From: CAVXZE01 sp964615365 | GTDB taxonomy: Bacteria; Myxococcota_A; UBA9160; UBA6930 | DNA length: 64,000 nucleotides | Assembly: GCA_964615365.1 (NCBI GenBank) | Contig: CAZTOU010000021.1 | Span: 7,683-71,682 of the forward strand | Reading direction: 5' to 3' | In this document: piece by piece, positions 26,023-34,245 of the stretch | Layout of the letters: every line of letters begins with the position of its first letter | Position numbering within the stretch: the first letter of the stretch is position 1 | Program-made: the position numbers and the translations under genes | The notes under the pieces: model-generated | Told to the model about the DNA's origin: nothing | Seen by the model: only the letters and a program-made list of their open reading frames with translations | Database searches by the model: none

Positions 26023-26220
26023 AGGAGTTTCCCCTTTGCTTTCGGGGATCGCAGAGCGCCGCATCAAGCTGTGTTTTCCATCCGCTACTATGCCGCGCGA
26101 TACGTAGTGCAATCTAGCCCCATGGGACGTTCGCGGGCAGTGTAGGCCCTAGGAGTAGTCCGATCAATCGCAGTTCTGCGGCGGGGGCGTTCTTGCGCCT
26201 CGCGAGCAAAGGAGATCTCG

Positions 26221-27267
26221 ATGAGGAACAGCAGCTCTCAGCTTTGGACGGTCGTCTCCGCAGCGGCGCTTGCGTGTCTTCTCGGATGCACCGATCCCTC
26301 TGCCGAGTACGAGAAGGTTCGAGCAATCGACAGCATCGAGGCTTATCAGGCCTACGCAGAGCAATTCCCGAACGCACCCGAGGCCGATGAGGCCAGGAAG
26401 CGCGCGATGCTCTTGACGGATTGGAAAGAGGCGGCTGCCAAGAACTCGCCCGAAGCCTTCCGAAGCTTCCTCGATGCACAGCCCGATTCGGAATTCGAGC
26501 ACCAGGCGAATGCGCGCATCTGGTCGCTGGCGGTGGAAGAAACGCTTGGGCGATGGGAACCCGCTGAAGGAGAGGATCCAACCGAGATTCGCCGTACGGT
26601 GCGCACGCTCGCGACGAATGGAGAGCTGGACAGGGACGTGGGCGAGGAGCACTTCGCGTCGATCGACCGACTCCTGATCGAAGCCCTCCGGCGCGCACGA
26701 GGCGCGGGTCGCCAGAGCATCCCGGGTCTGCAGCCGGTAGGGGCGGGTTCCTACCGCGCGGCGTCCGGTCTCAGTGTCAGTGGGGAGATCTCTTCCGAGG
26801 GAGAGGTGGTGTTTGAGCTCAAGGAGCTCTACGTGGGCACGAGTCGCATGGTCGGAGACGGTCTCCTCGCAGGTATCGGACGGGTCGTGGTAACGAATCC
26901 GATCGCTCAAAGCATCGATGCGGTCGGGTCCAGTACCGTTCGTCAGTCCGCGCCCGGGGTCTTCGAGCTTCGGACAGTTCACCCGCACGATCGCGTATTT
27001 CGAAGGAACACGATGATGGGCAGGAGGCGCCAGACGGACCCCGATGAGCGGGTCCCTGCTGCCGATGGAAGCCTCTTCCGGTTCGAGGGAAGGGTGGAAG
27101 GATTCGTTGATGGCTGGACGATCGAGGCTGCTGGCGACGCACCACTCGTCCTCGTTCTGCTCGAGGACCTTGGCCTGGTGCATGTAAGCGGTCGCGGTAC
27201 GGCGATCTCGGCCGAGGGCCACGAGCGAGCATTTCCGATGTTCGATTCGGGTGATGAGATGCAGTAG
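26221..27267 (+). CDS. Lipoprotein with helical repeats
   Basis: 348 residues; AAGGAG lies 6 bases before ATG 26221. Signal peptide with lipobox ALACLLGC, cleavage leaving Cys23. Two repeats follow in which a helix pattern SIEAYQAYAEQFPNAPEADEARKRA (35-60) and SPEAFRSFLDAQPDSEFEHQA (74-96) recur, as in TPR/YfiO-type proteins that hold a peptide. The C-terminal half is a beta-rich domain without a known family (SGEISSEGEVVFELKELYVG, FRFEGRVEGF). Likely anchored in the outer membrane. It stands alone, and the 290 bases that follow hold no gene. Confidence 0.75.
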   Translation: MRNSSSQLWTVVSAAALACLLGCTDPSAEYEKVRAIDSIEAYQAYAEQFPNAPEADEARKRAMLLTDWKEAAAKNSPEAFRSFLDAQPDSEFEHQANARIWSLAVEETLGRWEPAEGEDPTEIRRTVRTLATNGELDRDVGEEHFASIDRLLIEALRRARGAGRQSIPGLQPVGAGSYRAASGLSVSGEISSEGEVVFELKELYVGTSRMVGDGLLAGIGRVVVTNPIAQSIDAVGSSTVRQSAPGVFELRTVHPHDRVFRRNTMMGRRRQTDPDERVPAADGSLFRFEGRVEGFVDGWTIEAAGDAPLVLVLLEDLGLVHVSGRGTAISAEGHERAFPMFDSGDEMQ

Positions 27268-27557
27268 TTCCGATCTGATTGGACACCCTCAAGGGAAAAT
27301 AGAAGGGGGTTACGCTCGTTGTGGACCAACAGAAGCAGCGCCGAGGACTTCTGCTTCGGAGGCTCGGGTCATCCGTGGAGATTGCGCCAGCGTTCGAGGT
27401 CCTGTTGCTGGCCAGAGTGTGATCCGTCAGAGTGATCTGGACCATCTGGCCGGTTGAGTCAAGAGACACTTCTGCCACCGGTCGAGCCGTCGCGCTGGCG
27501 GACATCGGTGCGAGCAGTTACGTACTGCAACCGATCCGCATCCTGAAGGAACCATGC

Positions 27558-28286
27558 ATGACCCCGCGCGAGATCATCGAGAAGAAGGTGTTCGGCTTCG
27601 AGGAGATTCGCCCGGTCCCCTATCACATCGAGATCGATCCGGAAGTGCGCCAGCGCCTGGACGCCCACTACGGTGGGCCGGAGTGGCACGATCGCCTGGT
27701 CAGCTACCTGGAAGGCGGCCATTGGGTGGGTGAAACCGGCGCCCGACAGCTTCCCAACGGCCTCGTGCGGAACCCCTTCGGATACGACTACCGCAGTGGG
27801 AGCATCATGCACGTCGAGCGGCTGGCGCTGCCCGAGCCGCCGCTGGACGGCTTCGACTGGCCCGAAGCCGAATCGCTGGCCGACTGGGATCTCCTCCATC
27901 GCGGATTCGATGCAAGTCCGGCGTTTCGGCACTGCGGAATGATTTATGGGTTCTTCGAGCGGGTGAGCTTCATGCGCGGCATGGAGAACCTGCTGATGGA
28001 CATGGTCGAGAACCCCCAGTTCGTCCACGATCTGATGGACGTCTACGCGGTCAAGGCCAAGGTGGCCGGCAAGATGGTCCTGATCGGCGGGCTGGGCACC
28101 CAGCAGATGCTGCCCAGAGGCACGCCCGACGAAGTGGCGGCCGAAACGCGGCGTCTGTGCGACAAGATGGGCGCCGGGGGAGGCTACATCCTGGGCCCGG
28201 CCAAGCCGCTGATGTCGGATGTCCCGACGGAGAACGCGGTCGCCTTCATCGAGGCGACGCTGGATCAGCAGATCGTGAGCGGGTAG
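27558..28286 (+). CDS. Uroporphyrinogen decarboxylase-like protein with its middle missing
   Basis: 242 residues from ATG 27558 (AAGGA upstream). The N-terminal half matches UroD-like methyltransferase proteins (GSIMHVERLALPEPPLDGFDW; FERVSFMRGMENLLMDMVENP; FVHDLMDVYAVKAK). After AKVAGKMVLIGGLGTQQMLPRGTPDEV the C-terminal half begins at once (GPGGGYILxPA equivalent: GAGGGYILGPAKPLMSDVP). Relatives of about 340 residues have another 100 or so here, including the conserved GDDxG and HSCG blocks, so the frame survives an internal deletion. I doubt activity. It overlaps the convergent LLM gene by 41 bases. Confidence 0.6.
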   Translation: MTPREIIEKKVFGFEEIRPVPYHIEIDPEVRQRLDAHYGGPEWHDRLVSYLEGGHWVGETGARQLPNGLVRNPFGYDYRSGSIMHVERLALPEPPLDGFDWPEAESLADWDLLHRGFDASPAFRHCGMIYGFFERVSFMRGMENLLMDMVENPQFVHDLMDVYAVKAKVAGKMVLIGGLGTQQMLPRGTPDEVAAETRRLCDKMGAGGGYILGPAKPLMSDVPTENAVAFIEATLDQQIVSG

Positions 28287-29223
28287 CGCGCCCCAGCGTC
28301 CGCGCGACTGCCTCGACAGCGGCAATCTGCTCGTCGGGAGAGCCCAGGAGCTCGAGGGAGAGCTCGTCGATCCCGGTGGCTGCAAAGGTCTCCAGCACTC
28401 CGGGCAGCTCGCCGGGCGTCGCGGCCAGCCCCATCTGCCGGCCGGCGCCGAGATCCGATCCGATCCCCTCAGCGCCGCCGGGCTCGACGACGTCGGGCCC
28501 GACAATCCGGAGGGCTTCCTCCCCGAATATCGGGAGATGCGCCGCGACTGCGGCTGCCGCCGCGTCTCCATCCGGTCGTACTGCCGCGAGCTGGAAGGCG
28601 GTGATGCGAAACTCGTCCCGTGGGCGGCCCAGTTGCGAAAGCTCCGCCTCGAGGGTCTGGACGCATCCGGTCAGGTATTGCCGACTGGCGCCCGCGCTGA
28701 GTCCGACGCCATCGCCGAGCCGCGCCGCCGCACGGAGCATGCGCGGACGCATGGCCATCACGTCGATCGCCGGCGCGTGGCCGTAGTGAACCACCTGGTA
28801 GTTGCTGAACGAGTAGCCCGCGCACTCACCCGAGAGCGAGCCGCCGGAGAGCAGCTCTCGCAGCCCACCGACGAACGACTCGACGCGGGAGATCGGCTTG
28901 GTGACTTCTCCGCCCAGCCGGGCGATCAGGCCCGGATGCCCGACCCCTACCTGGACCCGCACGCGCTCGGGTGCGATCTCTCCGAGCGACGCCAGCTCCA
29001 TTGCCAGGAGCCCGGGGTGGCGGGCGACCAGCGCCGGGCCGACCAGGCCCACGTGCAGCCGTTCGGTCGTAGCGAGGGCCGCGGTGGCCGGGACGACCGC
29101 GTCGTGGAAGCCGAGGTGCTCCGCGTACCAGACACCGTCGAGCCCCAACCGATCCGCCGCCCGAACCAGCGGGAGCGTCTCGGCAAGAGGGCCAAAGCCG
29201 GAGAACAAGAGGGAGATTCGCAT
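28246..29223 (-). CDS. LLM-class flavin-dependent oxidoreductase
   Basis: 325 residues; ATG 29223 is preferred to the in-frame TTG at 29229. It starts MRISLLFSGFGPLAETLPLVRAAD, the luciferase-like TIM barrel; FAEHLGFHD and LVARHPGLLAMELASLGEIAP with VGVGHP follow. Relatives use F420H2 or FMNH2. An F420-type enzyme would fit the actinobacterial-like branch, but the cofactor cannot be read from sequence alone. It converges on the truncated UroD gene with a 41-base overlap. Confidence 0.83.
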   Translation of the reverse strand: MRISLLFSGFGPLAETLPLVRAADRLGLDGVWYAEHLGFHDAVVPATAALATTERLHVGLVGPALVARHPGLLAMELASLGEIAPERVRVQVGVGHPGLIARLGGEVTKPISRVESFVGGLRELLSGGSLSGECAGYSFSNYQVVHYGHAPAIDVMAMRPRMLRAAARLGDGVGLSAGASRQYLTGCVQTLEAELSQLGRPRDEFRITAFQLAAVRPDGDAAAAAVAAHLPIFGEEALRIVGPDVVEPGGAEGIGSDLGAGRQMGLAATPGELPGVLETFAATGIDELSLELLGSPDEQIAAVEAVARTLGRATRSRSADPASPR

Positions 29224-29416
29224 GTTCAACCTCAGCGCGCGCGGTCAACGGGGGCCGAGCCGCCAGCTCGTGGTTTCTCTCTGACTCGCTCTTCTTCGCG
29301 ACGTCATCCGCTTGCGATTGTACCCACTTTCCGACTCGATTAGGCTCCGTGTCGGTCACATCGCCCATCACGCAATCTGCCCCCAGGTGTCGGCGACGGA
29401 AGTCATGGAGGAGAGC

Positions 29417-29659
29417 ATGGAAGGCAAGGTCGTGATCGTTACCGGAGCGGGCAGCGGGATCGGAAGGGCCGCCTCCCTTCTGTTTGCCGAGAAGGGGGCG
29501 CGCGTAGCCGTCGTGGACCTGGATCCGGAGAGAGGGGCCGAAACGGTCGCGGAGATCGAGGGTCGAAAGGGGGAGGCGATCCTGATCGAAGCGGATGTCT
29601 CGAAGACCGATCAGGTGCAGGCCATGGTCCGGCGCGCTCCGGGCCTCAGCGAACGCTGA
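29417..29659 (+). pseudogene. N-terminal third of an SDR
   Basis: From ATG 29417 (GGAGGAG upstream) about 80 residues of a good SDR: GKVVIVTGAGSGIGRAA, ARVAVVDLDPERG and ILIEADVSKTDQVQAMV. It then ends in unrelated text and a stop at 29659, inside the last bases of the convergent SDR. The catalytic Ser-Tyr-Lys half is absent, so it is a truncated copy, perhaps cut by the event that brought the next gene. Confidence 0.7.
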
Positions 29660-30503
29660 CGAGTCCGCCGTCGACGGGTAGCACGATTCCGGTGACGTAG
29701 GAGGCGGCGTCCGAGAGCAGGAACACGGCTGCTTCAGCGATCTCCCAGGCGGTTCCTTGCCGTCCGAGGGGGATCGGGGTCGCATCGCGTTCGGGACGGA
29801 CCACGCTGGCGAGACGGCCCAGGCTGGTGTCGATCAGTCCCGGCATCACGACGTTGACCCTGACTCGGCGGGGCGCGTACTCCTTGGCGGCATGGGCGCA
29901 GATCCCGTCGAGAGCCGCCTTGCTGGCGGTGTAGGCGGGACTCTCGGTGGTGGTGACGGCTCGTGCAGCGGTGGAGGACGTCAGGGTGATGGCGCTTCCG
30001 GGCTCGAGCAGCGGAAGAGCGGCCCGGAGGGCGAGAAAGTGGGCGCGCAGGTTGACGGCCATGACTCGATCCCAGTCGGACGGGCTGGTGCCGGGCAGGC
30101 CGACGCCAGCGGCGATGCCGGTGTTGAGGGCGAGAGCGTCGAGCCCGCCCAGCAGATCGGCGGCCCTGGCCAGGAGCTGGTCGGCCTGCTCGGGGTCGGC
30201 GGCGTCCCCGTCGATCGCGTGGGCGCTTCCACCGTCGGCAAGGATGCGGGCGACGGTGTCGGTGGCGGCACCGCGGTCGACGTCGGCCACGGCGACGGCT
30301 GCGCCCTCTCGGGCGGCGAGGATGCTGATGGCACGGCCGATGCCGACCGGCGGGTCGCTCTGGCCGTAGGTCTGCTGGCCACCACCCACGACGAGGAGCC
30401 GCCTGCCCGCCAGCAATCCGCGACCGGGAGCGGTGCCGAGCGCGGTGGCGGGCATGTGGACGGCGATCTCTCCAGAAGCTCCGCGAGCCGGGTCTGCGGT
30501 CAT
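29646..30503 (-). CDS. Short-chain dehydrogenase/reductase
   Basis: 285 residues from ATG 30503. The cofactor motif is VVGGGQQTYGQSDPPVGIGRA, long and unusual, comparable to the stretched motif in the SDR at 10595. Ala-rich helix, DVD at the acid position, ALNTGIA for NNAG, Ser in TLTSSTAA, Tyr-x3-Lys in YTASKAAL and the end VTGIVLPVDGGL. About 30 extra N-terminal residues precede the fold. It overlaps the CMD gene by 4 bases (ATGA) and repeats the CMD-SDR pairing of 10195-11392. Confidence 0.83.
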   Translation of the reverse strand: MTADPARGASGEIAVHMPATALGTAPGRGLLAGRRLLVVGGGQQTYGQSDPPVGIGRAISILAAREGAAVAVADVDRGAATDTVARILADGGSAHAIDGDAADPEQADQLLARAADLLGGLDALALNTGIAAGVGLPGTSPSDWDRVMAVNLRAHFLALRAALPLLEPGSAITLTSSTAARAVTTTESPAYTASKAALDGICAHAAKEYAPRRVRVNVVMPGLIDTSLGRLASVVRPERDATPIPLGRQGTAWEIAEAAVFLLSDAASYVTGIVLPVDGGLVSVR

Positions 30504-31063
30504 GACGTCTCTCCTCGCCGTGCGTTGGCCAGATCGACGACAGCCATCTGGGCCGGCAGGTCGAGATCGAGGTCGACGGCCGCAGCCAGGAGCGCCAGGC
30601 CGAGGTAGTGACCGACGACGAGCAGGAGCTCGACGCACTGGCGATCGTCGAGGTGTTCGCGCAGCTCGGCGAAGGCCGTCTCGGTGAGGGCATGGGTTTG
30701 GACCAGCTCGTCGACGACCCGCAACACTGGTGCAGAGTCGCCGAGCACGGGGTCGTCGAGATGCCCGCCGACGACGGCGCGAACCCGCCCTGGAGGTACG
30801 CCGACTCCAGCGGCGATGGCTTCATGCTGGACGCGCTCGTAGTCGCTGCCGGCGGATCGGGCGACCTGAAGGATCGCCAGCTCGCGGAGACGAGCGTCCA
30901 ACGAAAGCGACGAGAGCAGCGCGCCGCCGAGCGCGAGCCACGGTACCAGCGCGCCCTCAGCGTGACCCAGAATGCGGAACAGGTGCAGATCGGGAAGGAT
31001 CGCGAGAGCCTCCTGCACGGGCTCCGACGCGAGGTTCGGATCGAGATAGGGCAGCCGAGTCAT
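30500..31063 (-). CDS. Carboxymuconolactone decarboxylase family protein
   Basis: 187 residues from ATG 31063. The fold's core is ILPDLHLFRILGHAEGALVPW, RLRELAILQVARSAGSDYERVQHEAIAAGVG and ELLLVVGHYLGLALL. The position of the peroxidatic cysteine pair reads RSAGSDYE, without cysteines, so this is a non-peroxidase branch; relatives are often beside SDR and AraC genes. It is divergent from the AraC-type regulator, 100 bases away. Confidence 0.8.
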   Translation of the reverse strand: MTRLPYLDPNLASEPVQEALAILPDLHLFRILGHAEGALVPWLALGGALLSSLSLDARLRELAILQVARSAGSDYERVQHEAIAAGVGVPPGRVRAVVGGHLDDPVLGDSAPVLRVVDELVQTHALTETAFAELREHLDDRQCVELLLVVGHYLGLALLAAAVDLDLDLPAQMAVVDLANARRGETS

Positions 31064-31163
31064 GGAGCTGTTCCTCCCAGCCAAGAAATCACGGGCGCGG
31101 AGCCTACACGCGCGGCCAACCCGCCGCTTGACACCGCGCGTCTCCGGGTTGACATTTCGTGCC

Positions 31164-32135
31164 ATGGCTGGCCAGATTCGCGTGGCCTACGTATCCGGCC
31201 TCATGGGTGCCCTCTCCGTATACGGTGGAGCGTTCCCTCACATTCTGCAGCGGGCCGGTTTCCGGCCGGAGGACTTCGCCGACCCCGACCGGTTCGTGGA
31301 CCTCGAGAAGTACATCGACCTCTACGAGCGCGCCGCTCTCGAGCTCGACGACGACGATCTCGGCCTGCACCTCGGGAGCGGCTTCGATTTCTACAGCATC
31401 AGCAGCCTCTATCACGGGATCCTGTCCGGCCCGTCGATGCAGGAGGCCCTGCGGGCGGTAGAGCGCTATGCACCGGTCCACCTCGAGGGTGCGCGGTTCG
31501 AGCTGCATCGCGCGGGCGATACCGCGATGGCGGTCTACCGCATCGATCTGGCCGACCCGGCGACTCGGCGCCAAGACGTCGAGGCGGTGATGGTGATGGG
31601 GATCCGTCTCTTCCGCCGCCTGGTGGGCCGGCGCTGGCTCCCGACCGAGGTGCGTTTCGAGCATCGCAGACCGCGAAGCACGGCCGAGCACCAGCGCATC
31701 ATTCGCGCTCCTCTCCGCTTCCACCAGTCCAGCAACGCCATCGTCTTCGATGCGGCCGACCTCCGGGCGCGCACCCCCCACGCCCACCGGGCTTCGCTCG
31801 CGATGAGCGAAGCCGATCAGGGGACCTGGCTCGACGGCGTTCGGAAGCTGGTGATCCGAGCCCTTCCCGACGGCCACCCTCCCATCGGCATGGTCGCGCG
31901 GCAGCTCTCGATGAGCGTGCGGACGCTTCAACGGCGTCTCGCGGATCACGGGCTCGTCTACGGGAAGCTGATCGAGGAGGTTCGCAGGGAGCTCGCCCTC
32001 CATCACCTGAAGGATCGGTCCGTCGACCTCACGGACATCGCCTTCAGCCTCGGCTACTCAGAGCTCAGTGCCTTCGATCGCGCCTTCCGTCGCTGGACCG
32101 GGATCTCCCCGGGAGAGCATCGCAGGCGCCAGTGA
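31164..32135 (+). CDS. AraC-type transcriptional regulator (arabinose-binding-like N-domain)
   Basis: 323 residues from ATG 31164. The N-terminal 220 residues are an Arabinose_bd-type domain (YIDLYERAALELDDDDLGLHLG; ALRAVERYAPVHLEG). The C-terminal AraC domain has both helix-turn-helix units: IGMVARQLSMSVRTLQRRLADHGLVYGKL and DLTDIAFSLGYSELSAFDRAFRRWTG. It likely controls the divergent CMD-SDR operon from the 100-base gap, and may respond to a hydroxy or acyl compound. The next gene lies on the other strand. Confidence 0.87.
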   Translation: MAGQIRVAYVSGLMGALSVYGGAFPHILQRAGFRPEDFADPDRFVDLEKYIDLYERAALELDDDDLGLHLGSGFDFYSISSLYHGILSGPSMQEALRAVERYAPVHLEGARFELHRAGDTAMAVYRIDLADPATRRQDVEAVMVMGIRLFRRLVGRRWLPTEVRFEHRRPRSTAEHQRIIRAPLRFHQSSNAIVFDAADLRARTPHAHRASLAMSEADQGTWLDGVRKLVIRALPDGHPPIGMVARQLSMSVRTLQRRLADHGLVYGKLIEEVRRELALHHLKDRSVDLTDIAFSLGYSELSAFDRAFRRWTGISPGEHRRRQ

Positions 32136-32150
32136 GAGCCGCTTGCGCGG

Positions 32151-33302
32151 CTAGAAGGCGGAGCCGACCGTTTGGATCGCGAAGAGCTCCGTCCCGGTGC
32201 GCTCCGGTGCGGTCGATCCGCCATTCGCCACGGCGACCACCAGCTCGGCGAGCTCGGCACCGCACGCCTCGAGGCTCATGCCGATCACGATCCGTCCCGC
32301 GTCGAAGTCCATGTCGTCGGGCATCGCCTCGAAGAGCGGGGTGTTGCTCGCGACCTTCACGACGGGTGCGATGGGTGAGCCCGCGGGAGAGCCGCGGCCG
32401 GTGGTGAAGAGCACGATCTGCGCTCCACCCGCAATCATGCCGGTGATGGAGAAGATGTCCGACCCCGGGGTGTTCATCACGCAGAGCCCGCGCTGCGTCG
32501 GGCGCTCGGCGTAATCCAGGATCTCCTGGATCGCCGTCGAACCTCCCTTCCTGATGCAGCCGAGCGACTTCTCCTGGATGCTCGAGAGGCCCCCTTCCTG
32601 ATTGCCCGGAGCGATGACGGTATGGGCCATCGGGCCGAGCTCCTGCTTCACCAGCTCCCCGTGCCGTTCCAGCAGCGCGAGGAGCTTGTGCCGGACCTCG
32701 GCGTCGACGCAGCGCTCGGACAGGATCGGCTCGGTGCCGGTGAACTCGGTCAGCTCCGAGAGGATCACGCTGCCACCCCGCCCGACCAGCCAGTCCGCCA
32801 CCCAGCCGACGGTCGGGTTCGCGGTGAGGCCGGAGAATCCATCGGATCCCCCGCACTCCATGGCAAGCGTGAGGTGCTTCAGGCCGAACTCCTGACGCTC
32901 GTGCCGGGCGGCCTCTGCGACGAGACGGCGGGCGATCTCGATGCCGGCGGCCACCGTCTTGGGCGTGCCTCCGGACTGCTGGATGCCGATTCGCTCGATC
33001 GCCTTTCCCTCACCGGCCTGGGTGGCGATGAGCTCGTTCTTGATCACCTCGCATCCGAGGCCGACGATGAGCACGCTGGCCACGTTGGGATGCGCCGCGA
33101 GGTTGGCCAGTGTGCGCAGCGTCATCGAGACATCCTGAGGACCACGGCCGCACCCCTCGGTGTGGGTCACGGTCTTCACCTCGGGTACCGCTCTCCCGAT
33201 CTGCTCGACGACCGCATTGGCGCAGCTCACCGAGCTCATCACCACGACGTGGTTGCGGACGCCGACGCGACCATCCGCACGAGGGTATCCCATGAAGCTC
33301 AT
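32151..33302 (-). CDS. UxaA-type sugar-acid dehydratase, catalytic part
   Basis: 383 residues. GYPRADGRVGVRNHVVVMSSVSCAN, HTEGCGRG, VLIVGLGCE, LTLAMECGGSDGFSGLTANP, SDIFSITGM and VLFTTGRGSPAGSPIAPVVK occur in the order of altronate/galactarate dehydratase C-domains. Cysteines near 28, 51 and 84 lie where the iron ligands are found. GAGGAG precedes ATG 33302 by 6 bases. Its start overlaps the stop of the SAF-domain gene (ATGA), and the two form the split enzyme. Reaction: dehydration of an aldonate or aldarate to a 2-keto-3-deoxy acid. Confidence 0.88.
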   Translation of the reverse strand: MSFMGYPRADGRVGVRNHVVVMSSVSCANAVVEQIGRAVPEVKTVTHTEGCGRGPQDVSMTLRTLANLAAHPNVASVLIVGLGCEVIKNELIATQAGEGKAIERIGIQQSGGTPKTVAAGIEIARRLVAEAARHERQEFGLKHLTLAMECGGSDGFSGLTANPTVGWVADWLVGRGGSVILSELTEFTGTEPILSERCVDAEVRHKLLALLERHGELVKQELGPMAHTVIAPGNQEGGLSSIQEKSLGCIRKGGSTAIQEILDYAERPTQRGLCVMNTPGSDIFSITGMIAGGAQIVLFTTGRGSPAGSPIAPVVKVASNTPLFEAMPDDMDFDAGRIVIGMSLEACGAELAELVVAVANGGSTAPERTGTELFAIQTVGSAF

Positions 33303-33574
33303 GCCGATCTCCTCACGGCTTCGAGGTTGTGGGTGTGGACCCAGTCGCCCGGCGCGATCGCCTCGCCCGCGGCTCCGATCGGATATCCGTACTTCCGGAT
33401 CTCGCCGCCTGGAGCGATCGCCTCGATGGCTGCCTTGTGACCGGCCAGAATCTCCTGGCGGGCCGCCACGAATTCGCCTTCGGCGATCCAGACCACCGAG
33501 CCTCCCGCGGGCACTTGGTGCAGCAGGGTCACGACGTTGTCGGAAGGGTCGATCAGCAGTGCATTGGGTTTCAT
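33299..33574 (-). CDS. UxaA-type dehydratase, N-terminal SAF domain
   Basis: 91 residues. DNVVTLLHQVPAG, KAAIEAIAPGGEIRKYGYPIG and AIAPGDWVHTHNLEA make a SAF domain, which in UxaA/GarD is the amino-terminal part of the dehydratase. Here it is a separate gene with a 4-base overlap to the catalytic half, as in many bacterial relatives. The subunit probably orients substrate; no catalytic residues are known in it. Confidence 0.87.
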   Translation of the reverse strand: MKPNALLIDPSDNVVTLLHQVPAGGSVVWIAEGEFVAARQEILAGHKAAIEAIAPGGEIRKYGYPIGAAGEAIAPGDWVHTHNLEAVRRSA

Positions 33575-33638
33575 GGAGTCACCTCCTGGGGCGCGCGCAT
33601 CCGCGGGGCACGCGCGGCTGCGGGCTTCTGAGCTCCTG

Positions 33639-34244
33639 TCACAGCTTCAGCAGGCCGGCTCCGATACCGGACATGATCATCGCGGGCGGCACGATGCCCA
33701 GGGCCGAGCACCAGGCGAACCGGCCGAGCGGTACGCCCATCGCGCCCGGGAGCAGGGTCGAGATGTGTCCCCCGGCCCAGGGGACCAAGCGGGAGCCGAT
33801 GATGAACACGGGATGCCCGACCGGAAAGCGCCGGATGACCGCCGGAGCCCGCGAGACCCACGCGGAGATGTCGAAATCCCGATTCGCGCGACGACCGATC
33901 TGGAACTCGATCAATGCGGTCATGTACCAGCCGAGCCAGCTCAACACACAGCCGAGCCAGAAGCCGTAGATCGTCCCGTTGGCGATCGCGATCACGTCCG
34001 ATGGGAAGGGCGTCACCCCGACGATGGCGTGAATCGGCACCGAAATGGCGGGCGCTGCGAGCCCGAATCGTTCCCAGATGCCCTCGGGCCCGCCCAGCGA
34101 CTCGACCCAGCGTGTGAGCCAGAACGCGACGAGACAGAGGCCGACAATCAGGTACAGGACCCGGGACCCGAGCACTCGCCGAATGAGCGACCTGCTGGAC
34201 GCGGTGTCAGGCTCTTGCGGGGAAGGCAAGTTGCTCTCCTCCAT
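33639..34244 (-). CDS. VTT-domain (TVP38/DedA-like) membrane protein
   Basis: 201 residues with about five hydrophobic segments. It carries FPSDVIAIANGTIYGFWLGCVLSWLGWY in the first third and SRLVPWAGGHISTLLPGAMGVPLGRF toward the end, matching the SNARE-associated/VTT domain. It begins 1 base after the dehydratase stop and so is inside the operon. Role: membrane transport or lipid scrambling is known for the family; a sugar-acid link is inference. Confidence 0.78.
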   Translation of the reverse strand: MEESNLPSPQEPDTASSRSLIRRVLGSRVLYLIVGLCLVAFWLTRWVESLGGPEGIWERFGLAAPAISVPIHAIVGVTPFPSDVIAIANGTIYGFWLGCVLSWLGWYMTALIEFQIGRRANRDFDISAWVSRAPAVIRRFPVGHPVFIIGSRLVPWAGGHISTLLPGAMGVPLGRFAWCSALGIVPPAMIMSGIGAGLLKL

Positions 34245-34245
34245 G

